Assembly (NCBI RefSeq): GCF_033115175.1
Contig: NC_084833.1
Span: 55,576,716-55,640,715 of the forward strand
Reading direction: 5' to 3'
From: Lepus europaeus
Taxonomy: Eukaryota > Chordata > Mammalia > Lagomorpha > Leporidae
DNA length: 64,000 nucleotides
The notes below the pieces were generated by a model. That model worked only from the letters and a program-made list of their open reading frames with translations, searched no databases and was not told the origin of the DNA. The position numbers and the translations under genes were made by a program. Every line of letters starts with the position of its first letter. Position 1 is the stretch's first letter. Positions 32,831 through 43,542 of this stretch are shown piece by piece.

Positions 32831-33173
32831 AGTGAAACATGTATGCACCTAATAACTAACATTTGAAGAAAAAAAACCCACCAAAACTAACAGAACTAAA
32901 TGGGGGAAAAAATACAAATTCCATACAGTTGGAGATTTTAATTCTTATTTCTCAGTAACTGATCGAACACAGAAGGAAAAAAATTAAAAGCTATAGGATA
33001 TTTGAACATCACACATCACAATTGAGCACCTGGACCTAATTTATGTCCATAATACACTATACCCAAGAAATATAGAGTACACATTCTTTTCAAATATACA
33101 TGGAATACAATTGAAAATGGGTGAGCGACACATAAAAACAAGTTTCAGTAAATTTCAAAATAATGACTCTTGG
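32831..33173 (+). mobile_element. Old L1 ORF2 fragment (endonuclease part)
   Basis: Recognisable L1 phrases: ATGTATGCACCTAATAACTA, AGTTGGAGATTTTAATTC and GAGTACACATTCTTTTCAA. Many indels and stops. Confidence 0.8.
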
Positions 33174-33480
33174 GGCTAGCGTTGTGGTGCAGCAGGTAAA
33201 GCTGCTGCCTGAAGTGCCACCATCCTATATCCAGCTCCCTGCTAATGGCCTGAGAGAACAGCAGAAGATGGCCCAATGCTTCAGCCCCTGCCACCTACGT
33301 AGGAGACCCGTGGACTGAAGTTAAAGCAATTCTTGAAAAAAAATTTTTTAAACATTTATTTATTTGAAAGGCAAAGCTACAGAGAAAGAGAGAGCGAGAG
33401 TGTGTGAGTTATCTCCAACTTGGCCCAGCTCTGGCTGTTGTGGGCATCTGGGGAGTGAACCAGTGGATACAAACTTTCTT
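33174..33480 (+). repeat. CSINE mosaic: + fragment, - tail, + fragment
   Basis: A + strand head fragment (33174-33312) is followed by a - strand tail piece (33337-33410, ATTTATTTATTTGAAAGGC) and then a + strand body piece (33415-33480), as if one SINE had been interrupted by another. Confidence 0.7.
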
Positions 33481-33783
33481 GGGGCCAATCTTGTGATAAT
33501 TATTAATAATTAAGCCACATGCAACACTGGCATCCTATATAGGTGCTGCTCCACTTCTCATCCAGCTCCCTGATAATGCATCTGGAAAAGCAGTAGGAGA
33601 CCACCCAAGTGCTTGAGCCCCTGTACCCCTGTACCCAAATGAAGCTCCTGACTTCAGCCTGGCCCAGTCCTGACTGTTACAGTCATTTGGGGAGTGAACC
33701 AGTGGATGGAAGATTTCTCTGTCTCTCCTTCTTTCTGTAACTCTGCTTTCCAAATAAATAAATGAATCTGTTTTGAAAAAGAT
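33481..33783 (+). repeat. CSINE type 2
   Basis: GGGGCCAATCTTGTGATAAT head; CAAATAAATAAATGAATC tail. Confidence 0.87.
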
Positions 33784-33846
33784 AAATAACAATGACATAT
33801 CTAGAAAAATACTAAATATTGAGAAATTAAGCAACATACATCTAAA

Positions 33847-34122
33847 ATTTAAAATTAATTTTATTTATTTATGACAGATATTGCTTATTTGCTGGTTCAC
33901 TCACCGACTTCCTATAACAGCTGGGGCTGGGCCAGAGCCAGGTTCTGAGAACTCCAGGTCTCCCATGACAGCGCAGGGCCCACTATTTGGCTTATTCTCT
34001 AGTGCCTCCAGAGTCTACACTGGTAGGAAGCCAGAATCAGGAGCTGGAATCAAGCACTAAACCAAGGTACTCCACTAGGGGATGCAGGTGACTTAACTGA
34101 ATGCCAAGCTCCTACACCAAGT
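33847..34122 (-). repeat. CSINE type 3
   Basis: AATTTTATTTATTTATGACAG tail side; GGAAGCCAGAATCAGGAGC body; head unclear. Confidence 0.7.
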
Positions 34123-34239
34123 GACATTAATGTAAATAACCATAAAAGAAATGACCAGAAAAACTAGAAAATATTTGGAATTCAAAGAAAGTTAAAATAA
34201 TATATCTAAATTTGTGAACTGAAGTTAAAGCAATTTAAA

Positions 34240-34577
34240 ATAAATTTTTTTTTATGATTTATTTATTTGAAAGGCAAAGTTATTGAAGGTGGGAGACAGA
34301 GAAAGAGAAAACAGTTATTGTCCATCCATCACTGGTTCATTCCCCAAATGATCACATGGCCGGGACCAGGCCAGGCTGAAACCAGGAGCCCAGAACTCCA
34401 TCCAGGCCTCCCACATGGATACAGGATCTCAAGCACTTGGGGCATCTTCCGCTGCTTTCCCAGGCACATTATCAGGAAACTAGATCAAAAGTGGAGCAGC
34501 TGGGACTTAAACCTGTGTATACATGAGATGCTAGTGTCGCAGGTGGCAAGTTAACCCACTGCATCACAACGTTAGTC
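34240..34577 (-). repeat. CSINE type 2
   Basis: ATGATTTATTTATTTGAAAGG tail; head CTGCATCACAACGTTAGTCCC. Confidence 0.9.
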
Positions 34578-34590
34578 CCAGCAATTCTGT

Positions 34591-34939
34591 TTTTTGTTAA
34601 AAAAATCTTTTTTTAAAAAAGAATTATCTGTATGAAAGGCAGAGTGACAAAGAGAGGGAAAGAGAGATGGAGTGCTCTTCTATTCACTGGTTCACTCCCT
34701 GAATGACTACAATAGCCAGGGCTGGGCCAGGCAAAAGCCGGAAGCTAGTAAGTCCATCTAGGTCTCCTATGTGGATGGCAGGAACTCAAGTCCCTGAGGC
34801 ATAATCCACCACTTGGAAGACACTGATGTGCAGGGATCTGGATTGGAAGCAGAGGAGCCATGACTCAATTCCAGGCACTCCAATATGAGATGTGGCATCC
34901 CAAGTGGTGGCTTAACCCTCTATGCCACAATGCCTGCCC
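34591..34939 (-). repeat. CSINE type 2/3
   Basis: GAATTATCTGTATGAAAGGC tail; head TATGCCACAATGCCTGCCCC. Confidence 0.87.
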
Positions 34940-35407
34940 CTAAAGCAATTCTCACAGAGAAATTTGTAGCTATAAATTTTCATATTAGATGAGAAGGTTT
35001 TAAGTCAATGATTTTAATTTCCCTTTTAATAAAGAAGAAAACATTAAAACAACAGTCAATAGAAAGAAGGAAATATTATGAACAAAAATAAATGAAATGA
35101 AGAAAAAATGAGTTAATATAGTGAAAGACTAATAAAATTCATAAAGTCCTACAAAGATGATCATGAAAAAATGCAAATAATCAATACCAACAATGGAAGA
35201 GGGATATAATTTCAGATCCTATAGATATTAATTGGATAATAAAGAAATATAATAACTCATTTCAATAAATGACAACTCAGATGAAATGGAAAACTCCTTC
35301 AAAATAGGTATAAGAAGAAACAGAAATCTGTAGTAGTGTTATATGTGTTAAAAATGAACAAACAAACTTGAATTCATAATCAAAAAATTCCCTAAAAAAG
35401 AAAATTC
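34940..35407 (+). mobile_element. Old L1 ORF2 fragment (reverse transcriptase part)
   Basis: Degraded L1 phrases in the right order after the endonuclease block: GAGAAATTTGTAGCTATAAA, AGAAGGAAATATTATGAAC, CAGATCCTATAGATATTAA and AACTCAGATGAAATGGA. Confidence 0.8.
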
Positions 35408-35690
35408 CAGTGGCCCAGAGGGAGTTAAGCTGTCGCCTTCAACACAGGCATCCCATGTTGGAGAACTGGTTTAGTCTGGATCTAACTCTGTGTTAATGGA
35501 ACCTGGGAAAGCAGTGGAAGATGGCTCAAATACCTGTGCCTCTACCACTCATGTAGGAAACCAGATAGAATTTTGGACTCCTGGCTATGAACTAGGACAG
35601 TCCCAGCCACTGGGGCCATTTGGAGAGTGAACCAGAAAATAGAAGATTCCTGTCTTTCCCTCTCTGTCACTCATTCTTTCTTTCTTTCTT
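35408..35690 (+). repeat. CSINE type 2/3, left part (split)
   Basis: Starts AGTGGCCCAGAGGGAGTTAAG; interrupted by the next SINE and resumes at 36019-36051 with the CACTCTTTCAACTAAATAAG tail. Confidence 0.85.
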
Positions 35691-36018
35691 TTTTTTGACA
35701 GGCAGAGTGGATAGTGAGAGAGAGAGAGAGACAGAGAGAAAGGTCTTCCTTTTTGCCATTGGTTCACCCTCCAATGGCCGCTGCGGCCGGCGCATCTCGC
35801 TGATCCGAAGCTAGGAGCCAGGTGCTTCTCCTGGTCTCCCATGCGGGTGCAGGGCCCAAGCACTTGGGCCATCCTCCACTGCCTTCCCGGGCCATAGCAG
35901 AGACCTGGCCTGGAAGAGGGGCAACCAGGATAGAATCCGGTGCCCCAACCGGGACTAGAACCCGGTGTGCTGGCACCGCAAGGCGGAGGATTAGCCTGTT
36001 AAGCCACTGCGCCAGCCT
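35691..36018 (-). repeat. CSINE type 1 nested in an older CSINE
   Basis: GACAGGCAGAGTGGATAGTG to GCCACTGCGCCAGCC; flanking CTGTCACTC occurs on both sides as the target duplication. Confidence 0.93.
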
Positions 36019-36051
36019 GTCACTCTTTCAACTAAATAAGATAAAATTTTT

Positions 36052-36345
36052 TTTCAAAAGATTTGTTCTTTATTCGAAAGCAGAGTTTCAGAATGAGAGG
36101 AGAAAAGAGAGAGAGATATATATATCTTCCATCTATTGATTCACTCGCCAAATGGGTGCAACAACCTGGACTGGGCCAGGCCACAGCCAGGAGCCAGGAG
36201 CTTCTTCCAGGTCTCCCACATGGGCGCAGGGGCTCAAGCACTTGGGCCATCCTCCACTGCTTTCCCAGGCACATTAGCAGGAAGGTGGATTGGAAGTGGA
36301 ACAGCTGGGACTAGAACCGGTGCCCATATGAGCACCATATGAGTG
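36052..36345 (-). repeat. CSINE type 2, head truncated
   Basis: AAAGATTTGTTCTTTATTCGA tail; stops at GGTGCCCATATGAGCACC. Confidence 0.87.
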
Positions 36346-36460
36346 AACTACCAGATGGAAGACCACTCTCTCTCTCTCTCTCTCTCTGCCTCTCCTCTCT
36401 CTGTGTAACTCTGACTTTTGAATAAATAAATAAATCTTAAAAAAAAAAAAAAAAAAAAGA
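36346..36460 (+). repeat. CSINE 3' tail fragment
   Basis: GTGAACTACCAGATGGAAG, a CT run, and AATAAATAAATAAATC with a 19-A run. Confidence 0.87.
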
Positions 36461-36558
36461 AGTAGTGGAGTAGCCAGGACTTGAACCATGCACTCTGATA
36501 TGGGATGCAGATGTCCTAAGCAGCGACTTAACTACTGTGACACACACTTGCGCTCTCT
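36461..36558 (-). repeat. CSINE head fragment
   Basis: GGAGTAGCCAGGACTTGAAC to TACTGTGACACACACTTGCG; probably the missing head of the 36,052 copy, displaced by the inserted tail fragment. Confidence 0.75.
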
Positions 36559-36675
36559 TATCAAACTCTTAAAGAAGAAATAATGCCAACCTACACAGCT
36601 ATCAGAACATACCACAGAAGGGAATACCTCCCAACTTGTTTCTGATGCCAGCACAACCCGGATATTGAAATAGGA
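36559..36675 (+). mobile_element. Old L1 ORF2 fragment, 3' piece
   Basis: Phrases such as AATACCTCCCAACTTGTTTC and GATGCCAGCACAACCCGGAT continue the L1 ORF2 series from 35,407. Confidence 0.7.
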
Positions 36676-36747
36676 GTCTGGGGTAGCCATCTGGCAAAGT
36701 AATTAAGATGCAGCCCAAGGGGGGGCTGCCTCTGATTTTTATATTTT

Positions 36748-37048
36748 CTTTCAAATTATTTATTTATTTATTTATTTGAGAGGCAGAGATACAGAGATAG
36801 AGACAGAAAGACAGACAGAGGTCACATCCATTGGCTCATTCCCCAAATGTCCACAACAGCAGGGACTGGGCCAGGCCAAAGTCAGGAGCCAGATACTCAA
36901 TCCAGGTCTCCCATGTGCAGGGGGTGGTAGGAGTTTAATTACTTGAGTCATCCTTATCAGAAAGCTGAAGTCAGGAAGCTGGGTATTGAACCTAGATACT
37001 CCCAATATGGGACACAAGCTTAACTGCCAGGTTAAATGCCTACTACCC
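36748..37048 (-). repeat. CSINE type 3
   Basis: ATTTATTTATTTATTTGAGAGG tail; degraded head GTTAAATGCCTACTACCC. Confidence 0.82.
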
Positions 37049-37194
37049 TATGAATTTTGGAATCCACTTATTTGTACCTTCAGCCTGTGTGAATTTTGAT
37101 TTTGATGATATTAAGCATGTAAATGAATCTTGGATGGCTGACAGCTCCTTTTGTAGACTTTCTCTGAACAGGGCAAAGTAGCTGCAGTAAGACT

Positions 37195-37505
37195 ATTTAT
37201 TTATTTGACAGGTACAGTTACAGACAGTGAGAGAGACAGAGAGAAAGTTCCTCCCTCTGCTGGTTCACTCCCCAAATGGCCGCAACGGCCATCGCTGCGC
37301 CGATTCGAAGCCAGGAGCCAGGTGCTTCCTCCTGGTCTCCCACACGGTGCAGGGGCCCAAGCACTTGGGTCATCCCCCATTGCCCTCCTGGGCCACAGGA
37401 GAGAGCTGGACCGGAAGAGGAGCAACTGGGACAAGAACCCGGAGCCGATATGGGATGCCAGCGCTGCAGGTGGAGGATTAACCTAGTGCACCACGATGCT
37501 GGCCC
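37195..37505 (-). repeat. CSINE, intermediate between types 1 and 2
   Basis: ATTTATTTATTTGACAGGTAC tail mixes both classes; head ACCACGATGCTGGCCCC. Target duplication CTGCAGTAAGACT at 37182-37194 and 37509-37521. Confidence 0.93.
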
Positions 37506-37538
37506 CAACTGCAGTAAGACTTAAAAATACCTTGTACA

Positions 37539-37878
37539 GGGACCGGCACTGGGGTGTAGCAGGTTAATGCCCTGGCCTGAAGCACCGGCACCTCATATGG
37601 GCAACGGTTTGAGACCTGGCTGCTCCACTTCCAATCCAGCTCTCTTCTTTGGCCTGGGAAAGCAACAGAAGATGGCCCAAGTCCTTGGGACCCTGCACCC
37701 ACGTGGGAGACCCAGAGGAGGCTCTGAGCTCCTGGCTTTGGATCGGCGCAGCTCCAGCCATTGCGGCCAACTGGGCAGTGAACCATCGATTGGAAGACCT
37801 CTCTCTCTCTCTCTCTCTCTGCCTTTCCTTCTCTGTGTAACTCTTTTAAATAAATAAATAAATCTTAAAAAAAAAAAA
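37539..37878 (+). repeat. CSINE type 2
   Basis: GGGACCGGCACTGGGGTGTA head; AAATAAATAAATAAATC plus A tail. Confidence 0.92.
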
Positions 37879-37979
37879 GTGGATTATCTGTGGGGACAAG
37901 AACTGAGTTGATACAGGCAGGAGTGAGAGGAAGACTTCTTACTGTACATATTTTTTGATTTTTAAAATACTGATATAAT

Positions 37980-38308
37980 GGTGCCGGCACTGACATATTG
38001 GACTAAGCCTCCACCTGCAACACCGGCATCCCATATGGGTGCTGGTTCTAGTCCCAGCTGCTCCTCTGTGATCCAGCTCTGTTATGGCCTGGAAAAGCAG
38101 TAGAAAATGGCCCAAGTACTTGGGTCCTTGTGCTGGCATGGCAGACCTGGAAGAAGCTTCTGGCTCCTGGCTTCGGATCGGCCCAGCTCTGACCTTTGCG
38201 GCTGTTTGGGGAGTAAGCCAGTGGGTGGAAGATCTTTCTCTCTATCTCTCCGTCTGTCTGTAACTCTTCCTCTCAAATGAATAAATAAATAATCTTTAAA
38301 AAATTAAA
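37980..38308 (+). repeat. CSINE type 2
   Basis: GGTGCCGGCACTGACATATT head; AATGAATAAATAAATAATC tail. Confidence 0.9.
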
Positions 38309-38429
38309 GATTACAAATCAAGTCTTTTGATGGGTTTGTCCCTGCCTTGTACTGACAGTTTTTTTAAACAAAAATGTTGATATATTAAATAAAGTAAATT
38401 TTGCAAATGAATTCATTTCCTAAGTACAT

Positions 38430-38660
38430 GGTAATGATGATGACAGGAGTAGCTACCGGTAATAAACACTTAACATTTACCTAGGTTAAGTACTTCACAC
38501 AATTTATCTTATTTAATCCTGGTATCAACCCTGAGAGGGATCCAACTATCATTCTAGGTTTATAGGTAAGGAAAAAGGAGGTCTGAGGATTAAATAGCTA
38601 GAAGTTGAAAAAATGGGATTCAGTCCAAAGTTTGTGTGCCCCACCACTGTGTACTACAGC
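38430..38660 (-). mobile_element. MIR SINE
   Basis: Reverse MIR landmarks in order: AATTTATCTTATTTAATCCTG, a run resembling CAACCCTGAGAGG, then GTAAGGAAAAAGGAGGTCTGAG. Confidence 0.75.
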
Positions 38661-38681
38661 GTATCTGATTTGATGCTGTTA

Positions 38682-38903
<222 letters not shown>

Positions 38904-39149
38904 TCAACTGATGTTTCTTATGATATATGCCAATCTTAATTAAGGTCTAGGCCTAATCCCTGTATAAATTTACCCTCTGAGAACAACAAATAAGCCTTTT
39001 ATACTGGGATAAACTCTTTCAGTCATCAGAAAAATTAATGAATCTTAAATGTATCTCTTCCATGTTACAAATTTAGATCCTTATTTTTTTATTACTTCAA
39101 TTTCTGCAATAAGCCAACTTTTCTCCAGATATCCAGTCTAACTCTTTTC

Positions 39150-39470
39150 CAGCCATCCCCTACCTTGACACCTTCTGAAACAAATCTCATTATGCCCCTG
39201 CTCAAACCCTCAGTGACTCCTATCACCCAGAGCTCAAGATCACTTCTGTGGCATTCTGAAACGTCCACGATCTGGCCTTTATCTACTTCCCCAGACGCAT
39301 CTTCCAGCATTTCCAAACACGCATCTGATACTCCAGCCGTAATTCATCATTTGTAGTCCCACAGAGTGTCATATTCTATTTTTGTAACTGTCTTTCCCTT
39401 CACTCTGCCTGGCAAGCTCATGAACATCTTTCAAGACCCAAATGAATGTCTGTCTGCTATGGGGAATGCT
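39150..39470 (+). mobile_element. L2 LINE 3' fragment
   Basis: Old L2 phrases: CCCTGCTCAAACCCTCAGTG, TCCACGATCTGGCCTTTATC, and TTCACTCTGCCTGGCAAGCTC. Confidence 0.72.
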
Positions 39471-39581
39471 AAGATTCAGGAAGAATCATTTACTTTGGTC
39501 CACAGAATGCCACAGAACTTTATCTATTCATCAATTATATACCTCTCATTGTGAGCAATTATTCATTTTAGAAATATCTCT

Positions 39582-39897
39582 CTCTGGGGATTGTATTGTG
39601 GCGTAGGGTGTAAAGCTACTACCTGCAATGCTGGCATCCTATATGAGTGATGATTGGCGTACCAGCTGTTCCACCGCCTAACCAGCTCCCTGCTAATGGC
39701 CTGGAAAAAGCAGTAGAAGATGGCCCAAGTGCTTGGGCCTCTGCACCCACATCAGAGACCCAGATGAATCTCCTGGCTTCAGCCTGGCTGAGCCCCTGCT
39801 GTTGCAGCCATGTGGGGAGGCAAACAGTGGATGGAAAATCTCTCTCTCCCCCTGTTTCAAAAAATTAAATAAATCTTAAAAACAAACAACAAAAAAA
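39582..39897 (+). repeat. CSINE type 2
   Basis: GGGGATTGTATTGTGGCGTA head; A-rich tail; target duplication GAAATATCTCT at 39571-39581 and 39898-39908. Confidence 0.92.
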
Positions 39898-39908
39898 GAA
39901 ATATCTCT

Positions 39909-40361
39909 GCTCTGCTGGATTATTATACCTTCCTTCCTGTACTCCTCATACTGTCTATCAAATGTTTGCCATAGGGCAGATGTTCAATATATGTCTGCTG
40001 TTTAATCAGGAATGGCATGGGAATCTAATTCCTAAAGAAAATGGGAAGATTAAGTCTAGAGGAAACAGAAAATTCAAAGATGGTTGTTTTAGAAAAATGA
40101 AGAAGGATTTTACTTATTCTGATGGTCAGAAAGGAGTCATGAATGGATGATACAGGAATGATTCTAGTCTGATAAACCCTAGAATTATCCCACAATGGGA
40201 CAGACTGCCTCTTACAGAGAAAAACTGCCTAATCACTAGGGGTATCTTGGCAGTGGCTGTTTGAGAGCTGTTATAGAAAGGGGAAGGAGGGATATTAGAT
40301 CAAAGGACCTCCAGAAGGCCTCTGTGTGTGATGTTCCAGTTCAAGAAAAAGTGTTAGGACT
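39909..40361. other. Intronic DNA, nothing recognised
   Basis: ZNF143 intron. No clear repeat or conserved exon; a 62-codon frame has no support. Confidence 0.5.
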
Positions 40362-40687
40362 AGGCCGGCGCCGCGGCTCACTAGGCTAATCCTCCGCCTT
40401 GCGGCGCCGGCACACCGGGTTCTAGTCCCGGTCGGGGCACCGATCCTGTCCCGGTTGCCCCTCTTCCAGGCCAGCTCTCTGCTGTGGCCAGGGAGTGCAG
40501 TGGAGGATGGCCCAAGTGCTTGGGCCCTGCACCCCATGGAGACCAGGAGAAGCACCTGGCTCCTGCCATCGGATCAGCGCGGTGCGCCGGCTGCAGTGCG
40601 CTACCGCGCGACAGCCATTGGAGGGTGAACCAACGGCAAAAGGAAGACCTTTCTCTCTGTCTCTCTCTCACTGTCCACTCTGCCTGT

Positions 40688-40729
<42 letters not shown>
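40362..40729 (+). repeat. CSINE type 1 with a 41-A tail
   Basis: GGCCGGCGCCGCGGCTCACT head, near-consensus body, and an uninterrupted A run at 40689-40729. Confidence 0.95.
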
Positions 40730-40731
<2 letters not shown>

Positions 40732-40747
40732 AATAACTGGGTTAGGT

Positions 40748-41091
40748 AGGGCCAGCATTGTGGTACAGTGGGTAAAACTGTAGTCTGCAATGCCAGTATC
40801 CCATTTATGCGCCAGTTTGAGTGCCAGCTGCTCTACTTCCAATCCAGCGGGATCCCTGTTAACGTTCCTATGAAGCAGCAGAAGATGGCCCAAGGACTTG
40901 GGCCCCTGCACCCACAACGGAGAGCTAGAAGAAGCTCCTGGTTTCTGGTTTTGGTCTGGTCCAGCCCTGGCAGTTGTGGCCTCTTGGAGAGTGAACTAGT
41001 GTTTTGAAAAACTCTCTCTCTTTCTGTCTTTTCCTCTACATCTATGTAACTCTGTCTTTTAAATAATCAAATCTTAAAAAAAAAAAAAAGG
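40748..41091 (+). repeat. CSINE type 2
   Basis: GGGCCAGCATTGTGGTACAG head; TTTTAAATAATCAAATC tail. Confidence 0.9.
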
Positions 41092-41097
41092 GTTAAG

Positions 41098-41375
41098 TGG
41101 GCCAAGGGTGTAGCACAGTGTGTTAAGTAGCTGCTGGTGATGCCTGCATTCCATATGAGCTCTGGTCAGAGTCCCGGCTACTCCATATCCCACTCCCTGC
41201 TAATGTGCCCAGGAAAGCAGCAGAAGATGGACCAACTACTTGGGCCCCTGCTACCCACTGAGAGACCTGGATGGAGTTTCTGGCTCCTGGCTGGTTATGG
41301 CCATTTGGGGAGTAAGCTGGTAGATGAAAGCTCTGTCTCTTCCTCTAACTTTTTCAAATACATAAAAATAAATCT
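41098..41375 (+). repeat. CSINE type 2/3, left part (split)
   Basis: GGGCCAAGGGTGTAGCACAG head; interrupted in its tail by the next element, and resumes at 41,700. Confidence 0.88.
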
Positions 41376-41699
41376 TTTTTTTTGGACAGGCAGAGTGGAT
41401 AGTGAGAGAGAGAGACAGAGAGAAAGGTCTTCCTTTTTGCCGTTGGTTCACTCTCCAATGGCCGCTGTGGCTGGCGCATCGCGCTGATCTGAAGCCAGGA
41501 GCCAGGTGCTTCTCCTGGTCTCCCATGGGGTGCAGGGCCCAAGGACTTGGGCCATCCTCCACTGCCTTCCCTGGCCACAGCAGAGAGCTGGCCTGGAAGA
41601 GGGGCAACCGGGATAGAATCCGGCGCCCCGACCGGGACTAGAACCCGGTGTGCCAGTGCCGCAAGGCGGAGGATTAGCCTGTTAAGCCACAGCGCCGGC
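41376..41699 (-). repeat. CSINE type 1 nested in a CSINE tail
   Basis: GGACAGGCAGAGTGGATAGTG to CCACAGCGCCGGC; target duplication AAAAATAAATCT at 41364-41375 and 41700-41711, which is the host SINE tail. Confidence 0.95.
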
Positions 41700-41711
41700 A
41701 AAAATAAATCT

Positions 41712-42128
41712 TAAAAAAAAAAAACTGGGTTAAGTAAATACGTCTAATCTAGCAAGCTAGTCAGTAGACAAAGAGAACTGTGTGGAATTAGTGATGCCAA
41801 AGTGAGGGGGTGGTAATGAGTGGCATGATATGGGTGCTTTGTATTTACCAATTCTGAGTATGTTTGCCTTCTAGTTATTATCAGCATTTAATAACTATCA
41901 AAGCAAGGGTCAGATTAATTACAGAAAGTAAAAAACTGAGAAAAATGGAGAAGAGCATTCTCCATGGAAGAGGCAGACAGGAGAGTAAGGAAGCTTTCAT
42001 AACCATGTGATTATACCAGGTACTACTAAGACAATGTAGATAGAACGTCAACATGAAATCAAGGCTGAAGTATTTTAGGCTATTGGCATCTAAAAAATGA
42101 CAAGTTTGGCTATCAGAAAAACGACCAC
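41712..42128. other. Intronic DNA, nothing recognised
   Basis: ZNF143 intron, AT-rich, no repeat class I can name. Confidence 0.5.
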
Positions 42129-42448
42129 AAAGTGCTAGTATTGTGGCTCAGTGGGTTAGGTTGCCACTTGCAATGCCAACATCCCATATCCAAGAGTCAG
42201 TTCCAGTCCCAGCTGCTCCATTTCCAATCTAGCTTCCTGTTAGTGTGCCTGGGAAGGCAAAGGAAGTAGATCAAGTTTTTGGGCCCCTGCTAGAGGAGAC
42301 TAAGATGGAATTCCTAGCTGCTAGCTTTGGCCTAAGCCTGAAGTGTCGCAGCCATTAGGGAAGTGAATCAATGGATGGAAGACCTTTCTCTTTCTTTGTC
42401 TTGCCTTCTCCCTGTCATTCCACCTTGCATGTAAAATATATAAATCAT
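42129..42448 (+). repeat. CSINE type 2/3
   Basis: AAAGTGCTAGTATTGTGGCTC head; ends in the GAAA run. Confidence 0.87.
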
Positions 42449-42476
42449 GAAAGAAAGAAAGAAAGAAAGAAAGAAA
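42449..42476. repeat. GAAA microsatellite
   Basis: About six GAAA units grown from the SINE tail. Confidence 0.88.
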
Positions 42477-42589
42477 ATAAATTATCATACACTGTTCTTT
42501 TCCTGGGGAAATCAAGATACCTGTGCTATCAATTCTGTGAAGCTAGCTAGATGAGTGAACTTCTGTGATTCCTCGTGAGAAGACTGCCA

Positions 42590-42770
42590 TACTTTGGAAA
42601 TTTTACAGAATTGCCCATCACTGACTTCCCAGGGTCATTCAATGAGAATACGTGGCCTCATTATCTCAGGTGAGATTCTGTTGATTTCTCAGTCTCACCT
42701 CCAGGATCGAATCAGCCACCAAATCCTATTCCTCTTTTGAACTGTTTCACCTGGATCCATTCCTTTTATT
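42590..42770 (+). mobile_element. Possible L2 fragment, left part
   Basis: TTGCCCATCACTGACTTCCC and CTCAGTCTCACCTCC resemble old L2; weak. Confidence 0.35.
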
Positions 42771-42780
42771 TCTTTACTTT

Positions 42781-43034
42781 TTTTAGAAGATTTATTTATT
42801 TGAAAAGCAGAGCAACAGAGGTAGAGGAAGAGGAAAAGAGGGAGAGAAGGGACGGGGTGAGGGAGAGGGACGCCATGTGGGTTTCCCATGTGGGGGCCAT
42901 CATCACTGCCTTCCCAGGCACATTATCAGGAAGTTGAATCAGAAAGGGAGCAGCCAAGATTGGATCTGGCACACTGATATGGCATGTGGGTATTGCAGGG
43001 GTAGCTTAACCCACTCTGCCACAGTGCCAGCCCC
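42781..43034 (-). repeat. CSINE type 2 with internal deletion
   Basis: AGAAGATTTATTTATTTGAAA tail; head TCTGCCACAGTGCCAGCCCC. Confidence 0.88.
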
Positions 43035-43290
43035 GTGGTCCATTACTTTTCAAGCTCAGTCTCACTGTGATTCTGACCTTCACTGTCTCCCTTTAGGGCT
43101 GTAGCAATAACACCATCTGGATTCTAAACAATCACCAACATTTTCTCTCTACTCATCTCTCTGCAAGTATCTCTTACAGCAGGCTACTAAGAAACTTTAG
43201 GAGCTTTGCCTCTGCCTAGAGGCTAAAGTCCAAAGTCTGTGCCTTGACAGTCAAGGCTGTCCTCAGGGGAGACCTGGCATACCTTTCAAG
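43035..43290 (+). mobile_element. L2 fragment, right part
   Basis: AGAGGCTAAAGTCCAAAGTC and TTGACAGTCAAGGCTGTCC are L2-like. Confidence 0.5.
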
Positions 43291-43300
43291 ATCAGCTTCA

Positions 43301-43492
<192 letters not shown>

Positions 43493-43516
43493 TCAAAACA
43501 AATGATTCATTTATTT

Positions 43517-43542
43517 AACCAACCAACCAACCAACCAACCAA
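43517..43542. repeat. CCAA microsatellite
   Basis: About six AACC units, 29 bases beyond a ZNF143 acceptor, within the intron. Confidence 0.9.
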
